Assembly: GCA_029237685.1 (NCBI GenBank)
Contig: JAQZBV010000014.1
Span: 1 to 36,489, forward strand
Length of the DNA stretch: 36,489 nt
From: Cytophagaceae bacterium
Lineage (GTDB): Bacteria > Bacteroidota > Bacteroidia > Cytophagales > Cytophagaceae
Direction of reading: 5' to 3'
Within the stretch, counting starts at the first letter, position 1; every line of letters starts with the position of its first letter. The notes beneath the pieces are model-generated. The model made no database searches, was not told the DNA's origin, and worked only from the letters and a program-made list of their open reading frames with translations. The position numbers and the translations under genes were made by a program. Below are positions 32,070 through 36,489 of this stretch, piece by piece.

Positions 32070-32110
32070 ATACTTTACCATTTGAATATACTATTCAAAT
32101 GGTAAAGTAT
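32070..32110. promoter_or_regulatory. 19-bp perfect AT-rich hairpin inside the iron-uptake operon
   Basis: ATACTTTACCATTTGAATA and its exact reverse complement are separated by only 3 nt. It fills the gap between the DUF4374 lipoprotein gene and the PepSY gene. There is no U-tract after it on the minus strand. It could stabilise the upstream mRNA segment, attenuate downstream expression, or be a DNA-binding site. Confidence 0.65.
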
Positions 32111-32117
32111 CAAATTA

Positions 32118-33359
32118 TTAATTCTTCATTTTAAACATTCCCATTACATTGGCACCTTCTATTTTAGTCCCTCTGGTTCCGGTTTTATTTACAATATCCA
32201 CTTCATAGATATACAGGCCTTCGTCGGGACTATTTATTTTTACATACAATTTACCCGTTTCTTCATCTTTGATATGATGCAACTTAGAAGGTCCTCCTGT
32301 ATGGAGAGGTACCCCACTGATATAATCTACAGTTTCATTGTACAAATCAATGACAGCAAGTTTTACACTTCGCTCAGACCACTTGTCACCAGCTACATGA
32401 TCAGTGAAACTATAAATCTGAGCCAAAGCCTTACCATTTCCTAAATAAGCGGCATGTGCCAATTTATACCCTCCAGTAACGCTTTGTACGTTAAAGAAAT
32501 ACGAATTATCAAACTCTGTTTCTCCATCTTTAATCTTTAGAATACCAGAAGACTCCGTACCGATAGAATAACCAGATGAAATAGCTGTTGTAGAAATGGT
32601 GTACAAATCACCATTTTCTGTTTTTAAAATTCCGTTATCTCCAGCATACACACCAATAGGGCCTGTTCTGTTATCACGAATTACTTTTTCAAATACTAAA
32701 CCTGGATAAGAATAGATAGCAATGTAAGCTGAGTCTTCATGCGTAGAGGCGAAACTTGAATTCTTGATTTGGAAAAAGGGTGCAAACAATTTATCACCTC
32801 TTACTACCAAACTAGAGAAATAAGCCTGCTCTCCATTGCGGTTTGTCAAGTCGAAAACATTTGTGGTAACTGGTGCAGCGACAGACATTGTATTGACATT
32901 TATTTTATAAAATGTAGCCAATTCTGCTGTACCATTACGCGGGATATTCATGCCTAACATGGTATTATCATCAATCGTAGAATACATATGCAATCTAGGA
33001 ATAGAGAACTGACCTGCCACTTTCAATCTTAAGTTTTCGTCTTGTGTATAGACAGGCACTTTATTATCGTCTGTGTAAGTGATACTCATCAATTTATTTC
33101 CTGCTTTTGAATAAAAGCGAAACCCTCTTTGTTCAATCCCTCTGCCATTCAAAGAAATCGTACCAGTGCTCAACGTATCTTGCTGAACAATATAATCTGT
33201 CGTCTCACTGGCAGAACCTGCTGCTCTAACTGCCAATACAAATTTCCCTGAATCGGATGGTGTAGTTGCTTCTTCATCTGATTTTTTACAAGAGACAGAC
33301 GCTATTGTGACTGCCGTGATCATCATCCATAAGGATAATTTTATACTGCTTTTTTCCAT
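32118..33359 (-). CDS. DUF4374 surface lipoprotein (XusB-like)
   Basis: 413 residues. The lipoprotein signal ends TIASVSC24, followed by KKSDEEATT, an acidic stretch after the cysteine typical of surface-exported Bacteroidota lipoproteins. The mature protein is all beta with repeated blades (FVLAVRAAGSASETTDYIVQ; TMLGMNIPRNGTAELATFYK; LYTISTTAISSGYSIGTESS; VKLAVIDLYNETVDYISGVP), consistent with a beta-propeller. DUF4374 proteins include XusB of Bacteroides thetaiotaomicron, which binds ferric enterobactin outside the cell. It starts 5 bp after the TonB receptor gene, the same order as xusA-xusB-xusC. The ligand here is inferred. Confidence 0.87.
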   Translation of the reverse strand: MEKSSIKLSLWMMITAVTIASVSCKKSDEEATTPSDSGKFVLAVRAAGSASETTDYIVQQDTLSTGTISLNGRGIEQRGFRFYSKAGNKLMSITYTDDNKVPVYTQDENLRLKVAGQFSIPRLHMYSTIDDNTMLGMNIPRNGTAELATFYKINVNTMSVAAPVTTNVFDLTNRNGEQAYFSSLVVRGDKLFAPFFQIKNSSFASTHEDSAYIAIYSYPGLVFEKVIRDNRTGPIGVYAGDNGILKTENGDLYTISTTAISSGYSIGTESSGILKIKDGETEFDNSYFFNVQSVTGGYKLAHAAYLGNGKALAQIYSFTDHVAGDKWSERSVKLAVIDLYNETVDYISGVPLHTGGPSKLHHIKDEETGKLYVKINSPDEGLYIYEVDIVNKTGTRGTKIEGANVMGMFKMKN

Positions 33360-33364
33360 AACTA

Positions 33365-35773
33365 TTAATTTTCATTTGATCCGGTTCCGCCGGATACGGT
33401 TTTACTTATAAAATACCTGAGTTTTACAGCGAATGAACGTCCTGGTTTTGGTAACAGAAAATTATCGTACAATTCACTGTCCGCAACGTTTCGGCATTCA
33501 AATGAAACATTGAACATGCCGTCATTCAAAGAATAAGTCAAGCTAAGATTATGAGAGATTTGTTGAGGAATTTTATTCTTGTCTCCTTTATTCCCAAGAC
33601 CAGGCCAATACAGGTAATAAAACTGTACATAGTTTAAAGTCCAGTTAAGACTTAACCGCGTCTTTTTAAATCCGACGTTGTTAAATCCCACTCCTGCATC
33701 TGCATTTCCAAACAAGAAAGGAATGTTAGGAATTTGCTGTTTATACACCGGACTGATGCCAGCAACTCCTGATTCTCGCTCGGTCATATTGACAAGCTTT
33801 TGATATGTTCCGTTTATACCTAAATGAAACAGCTGTTTATAGGAATAACGTATTTCACCATCCAGACCTTTTGTTTCTACATTGCCTTGATTTGTAGCAC
33901 GAGAATTAGGTCCACTCAGCTCATAACGAATAAAGTTTTCACTATAGCGATAAAGCAAATTAGCCTCTAATGTAATTCTGTGTTTTTCATAGAATGTTTT
34001 ATTCAGCAATAATCCCACATTCACATTACTACTTTGTTCAGGTTTGAGTTCATAATTCGAAAGTCGGTTTACCGCGTCTCCGAAAATCTCTTCTGATTCC
34101 GGTAAACGAAATGTATTTTCATAAGACCCTTTTACCTGCAGATAAGGGAAGACAAAATAAGTCGTGGCAATACCAAAACCATCCTTAGCCATCGATGCTC
34201 TTACCGTTTCCTGATGAGGGTTCACATAAATATCAACGCGTTGTGAAGTTTGTGTTCCCTGGAAAAACTTCTTATAAAATAGCGTAGTCTCCCATCGCCT
34301 CTTGTAATCAAACTTATAGGCGACCCCAATTATATTCTTGGAAAGAATCATAGGGTGCTTGTAAGACTCGTTATTGGGATTTACTTCATCACTACCCTTT
34401 CTTGAAAAACGGTTAAATGAATAGTTTAAATTAAAAGAATGTGTTTTGTTGATTTCATAACTGAGGTTTGCATTAGACATGGCAAGGTTGTCAGCAAATT
34501 TGTACAACGTTCTGGATTGTTCACCGGAAATGGCTTCAGGCTTTGGTATGTAATTTCCATACCAATTGTAAGTGCGGGCAGATGTATCTACCGTTTGATT
34601 TTCACCAGTTTTATAAGCTCCGTAAAGTGTTAGAGAAAGCCCTTTAACAAATAGGTCGGACTTCTTATATTTTAAAGTACCAATTAATGTTTTGCTTGTT
34701 CTGTAGCGTTGGCCGTAAACCCGGTCTACTACTGCACCTGTTTGGATATCCTGTTTATTATTGGAAAGAATGACACCGGCCAATAATTTATCTGCGTATT
34801 TTTTATTGACCACACCAACTTCGACTTGCGCAGTCTCTGATCTGTATTTATCATGAAACCTTCTTAGTCTTTTCTTTTGTGGATCCAGCGTTCCGTCAAA
34901 TCCATTTAGAGGAACTTCCACATTCACCCAATAATTATTATCGGAATAGTTTTGAAACAAATTGGTTAATACCGTCAAACCAGTTTTCTTGTCTGTATAG
35001 CCTGCATTGATCGAACTTCGGTGCGTATTAAATGAGCCATAAGAATAAGATGCATCAAGGTAATTTCTCACTTTTTGATTGGTGACAACATTCACCGCGC
35101 CTCCTAATGCATCAGATCCTAACCACACAGGTACTACGCCTTTGTAAATTTGAATACCATCGGCAAGGTTAATAGGAATATTATTCAGTGTGAGCGATGA
35201 GCCAAAATTATCCATGGGTATTCCATCCAAAAATATTTTGACTTGCTTGCCAGAAAATCCATTCAATGAGAAATTGAAATTAGATCCTAATCCTCCATCC
35301 TCACGAATACGAACACCCGTAGTTCTATTCAATACTTGATTGATATCTGCAGTGCTGTTGTGTAGAGGTTTAGCATCTATTGTTGAAACGGTGAATGCCG
35401 ATTCCTTTATTTTTTGCGTTTCATTTTTTCCTGTTACCGTTACTTCATTTATCGCTTGCTCTTCTTCTACCACTAACTGATGAAGTTTAGCATGCTCTCC
35501 TTCTTTTATGGAAACCTTTTGATGCTTGGTGTTATGCCCTATGTATGAAATAGCAACAGTATACTCACCAGCGGGAATATCTTTCAATATAAAATTACCT
35601 TTGTCATCTGTGTTGGTAGCAAAAGATGTCCCTTCTAAGATGACTACTGCTTCTATCAAAGGATCGCCTGTATTGGATTTGGCATGCCCTGATATAGAGC
35701 CCAGGGTTTGACAAAAAGCAAATACGGGAAGAAACGAAATTACTCCGGTTAAGAGTAGCTGTTTGAAATTCAT
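33365..35773 (-). CDS. TonB-dependent outer-membrane receptor (XusA-like)
   Basis: 802 residues. Signal peptide MNFKQLLLTGVISFLPVFAF-CQ; carboxypeptidase-regulatory-like domain about 25-110 (ISGHAKSNTGDPLIEAVVIL); TonB plug about 125-240 (VLNRTTGVRIREDGGLGSNF, VKIFLDGIPMDN, PVWLGSDALGGAVNVVTNQK). A barrel of about 560 residues follows, ending near RSFAVKLRYFISK with a short Ser/Gly-rich tail beyond the usual terminal aromatic strand. It is not a SusC type: no SusD partner is present. With the DUF4374 lipoprotein and PepSY protein downstream it should import an iron-siderophore. The promoter and a Fur-like site lie at 35814-35843. Confidence 0.93.
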   Translation of the reverse strand: MNFKQLLLTGVISFLPVFAFCQTLGSISGHAKSNTGDPLIEAVVILEGTSFATNTDDKGNFILKDIPAGEYTVAISYIGHNTKHQKVSIKEGEHAKLHQLVVEEEQAINEVTVTGKNETQKIKESAFTVSTIDAKPLHNSTADINQVLNRTTGVRIREDGGLGSNFNFSLNGFSGKQVKIFLDGIPMDNFGSSLTLNNIPINLADGIQIYKGVVPVWLGSDALGGAVNVVTNQKVRNYLDASYSYGSFNTHRSSINAGYTDKKTGLTVLTNLFQNYSDNNYWVNVEVPLNGFDGTLDPQKKRLRRFHDKYRSETAQVEVGVVNKKYADKLLAGVILSNNKQDIQTGAVVDRVYGQRYRTSKTLIGTLKYKKSDLFVKGLSLTLYGAYKTGENQTVDTSARTYNWYGNYIPKPEAISGEQSRTLYKFADNLAMSNANLSYEINKTHSFNLNYSFNRFSRKGSDEVNPNNESYKHPMILSKNIIGVAYKFDYKRRWETTLFYKKFFQGTQTSQRVDIYVNPHQETVRASMAKDGFGIATTYFVFPYLQVKGSYENTFRLPESEEIFGDAVNRLSNYELKPEQSSNVNVGLLLNKTFYEKHRITLEANLLYRYSENFIRYELSGPNSRATNQGNVETKGLDGEIRYSYKQLFHLGINGTYQKLVNMTERESGVAGISPVYKQQIPNIPFLFGNADAGVGFNNVGFKKTRLSLNWTLNYVQFYYLYWPGLGNKGDKNKIPQQISHNLSLTYSLNDGMFNVSFECRNVADSELYDNFLLPKPGRSFAVKLRYFISKTVSGGTGSNEN

Positions 35774-35813
35774 TTGTATAGGAGATAAATACTGGGATGG
35801 AATCCCGAGTGGC

Positions 35814-35832
35814 CGTTAGAATAATTCTAACG
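35814..35832. promoter_or_regulatory. Fur-family-like 7-1-7 operator
   Basis: CGTTAGAATAATTCTAACG is a perfect 19-bp palindrome. Its core TTAGAAT-A-ATTCTAA has the 7-1-7 architecture of Fur/PerR boxes: each half differs from the PerR half TTATAAT at one position and from the Fur half TGATAAT at two. It lies directly downstream of the -7 element, over the expected transcription start, an ideal place for repression under iron-replete conditions. Confidence 0.65.
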
Positions 35833-35835
35833 ATG

Positions 35836-35866
35836 CAAAAGTAAGTGCGATAACCGCGGCTCACAA
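35836..35866 (-). promoter_or_regulatory. Bacteroidota promoter of the iron-uptake operon
   Basis: Minus strand: -7 TACTTTTG (35843-35836) is an exact TAnnTTTG, with an ATTG about 20 bp upstream as the -33 element. The predicted start near 35829 lies inside the palindrome 35814-35832 and leaves a leader of about 55 nt to the ATG at 35773. Confidence 0.65.
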
Positions 35867-35974
35867 TACTTCATAAATTGTATTTTAACAGCTTTATTCA
35901 GGTATGATGCCTACCCTTTTTAAGGTATAGTAAAAATTAAACTCTGGAACTATTTAATCTAATTAGCAAAAAAA

Positions 35975-36489
35975 TTAATGAGCGTTAAATACATAATATT
36001 GCAACAGTGCCATGATCTCCATCAGAAAAGCCACCCCAATATGTATCGCACAACCACCCAAAATACTCCGCGAATACAAAGCAATAACGCCTAAAATATA
36101 TCCTCCGAAAATAGAGCCAATGGTCTCCGACCAATCACCAATGCTCCTCTGAATAATAATTCTACGGTGACAAAATCAAACAGGTAAAACACTTCATGTA
36201 GAGCACTCATTTGCATGCGTGACAAACCAAATACTTCATTTACTTTCCAGGGTTTGAAAGTCGGATAGGTATCCAGAAAATCGGGTTGAAAGGAAGCCCA
36301 GTAAATAAGCGGAGTCATGATCAATAAAAATCCCGCATAAATCTTATAGTCAAAACCCTCTATAGATAGCCCGTACAGTCCCTTCTCCTGTTTGTCGTAT
36401 ACGTATTTCAAAATGATGAGCGGAATAATATAAACAAAAGTAGGATAAATGTTCGTGACTATTTTTAATAAAAAATACTGTTCATCGTA
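35975..36489 (-). pseudogene. CPBP-family intramembrane metalloprotease, internal deletion and frameshift
   Basis: The frame entering from the right edge is membrane protein of the CPBP (CAAX protease/bacteriocin-processing) family, reaching the first active-site motif ELLFRGALVIG at about 36130. It then stops at 36091. Shifted by two bases from 36127 downward, the other frame continues with the normal C-terminus: ETIGSIFGGYILGVIALYSR, SILGGCAIHIGVAFLMEIMA and LLQYYVFNAH, ending with TAA at 35975-35977. Roughly 25-30 residues that should lie between, including the FxxxH-type second catalytic motif, are missing. Out-of-frame deletion with loss of a catalytic histidine makes this a pseudogene. 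Its start lies beyond the window. Confidence 0.75.

Noticed and set aside
36091-36411. Intact short 106-residue membrane protein
   Set aside because: The upstream frame remains open to the window edge and the conserved C-terminus continues in another frame, so this is a fragment of a broken CPBP gene.

Overview
This window comes from a Bacteroidota chromosome. The evidence is gene content (TonB receptor with a carboxypeptidase-like N-terminal domain, DUF4374 lipoprotein, lysine tRNA ligase with an extra C-terminal domain, DAHP synthase fused to chorismate mutase), promoters of the TAnnTTTG (-7) type, few Shine-Dalgarno sequences, and intergenic palindromes of kinds I associate with this phylum. 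The mix fits a free-living member of the Cytophagales/Chitinophagales/Sphingobacteriales, but the genus cannot be fixed from sequence alone. I see no tRNA or rRNA genes, IS elements, phage genes or CRISPR arrays. The window reads as core chromosome.

Layout: (1) 1-2.6 kb: start of an RlmI-like methyltransferase, a small membrane-anchored protein and lysS. (2) 2.9-8.8 kb: a 61-codon small ORF, a membrane fatty acid/sterol hydroxylase-type oxygenase, metE, a divergent Lrp/AsnC regulator and a divergent Cys/Met-metabolism PLP enzyme. This looks like a methionine/sulfur amino acid neighbourhood. The metE-lrp intergenic region carries a 17-bp inverted repeat that probably serves as the Lrp operator. 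(3) 9.1-13.7 kb: a small secreted protein, a TetR-like/ABC1-kinase pair, a periplasmic peroxiredoxin-like protein and a MATE exporter. (4) 13.7-18.5 kb: proline dehydrogenase, diverging from a shikimate block (DAHP synthase-chorismate mutase, aroB, aroA). (5) 18.7-20.4 kb (minus): a secreted carboxypeptidase-regulatory-like protein overlapping a CYTH protein, then a small secreted protein. (6) 20.5-27.8 kb (plus): ArsR regulator, thioredoxin-like [2Fe-2S] ferredoxin, HAD phosphatase and P5C dehydrogenase, tightly packed; then a polysaccharide deacetylase, a KefF-like/KefC-like potassium efflux pair and a LURP-one/scramblase-like protein. (7) 27.9-29.9 kb: a secreted leucine-rich-repeat protein and a histone H1-like basic protein. 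(8) 30.1-35.8 kb (minus): an iron/siderophore uptake operon (TonB receptor, DUF4374 surface lipoprotein, PepSY membrane protein, DUF4198 protein) resembling the Xus xenosiderophore system, headed by a Fur-family-like 7-1-7 operator on a good Bacteroidota promoter. (9) 36.0-36.5 kb: a CPBP intramembrane protease broken by an internal deletion and frameshift.

The proline catabolic enzymes (PRODH at 13.7 kb, P5CDH at 22 kb) are split around the shikimate genes.

I did not find an obviously new multi-gene system. The most interesting signals are: the shared N-terminal module and strong Shine-Dalgarno site of the small ORF at 2947 and the PLP enzyme at 7583; the lrp-metE operator; the Fur-like operator of the Xus-like operon; the habit of intergenic palindromes and 7-bp tandem repeats to sit exactly on or against stop codons; and the decayed CPBP protease.
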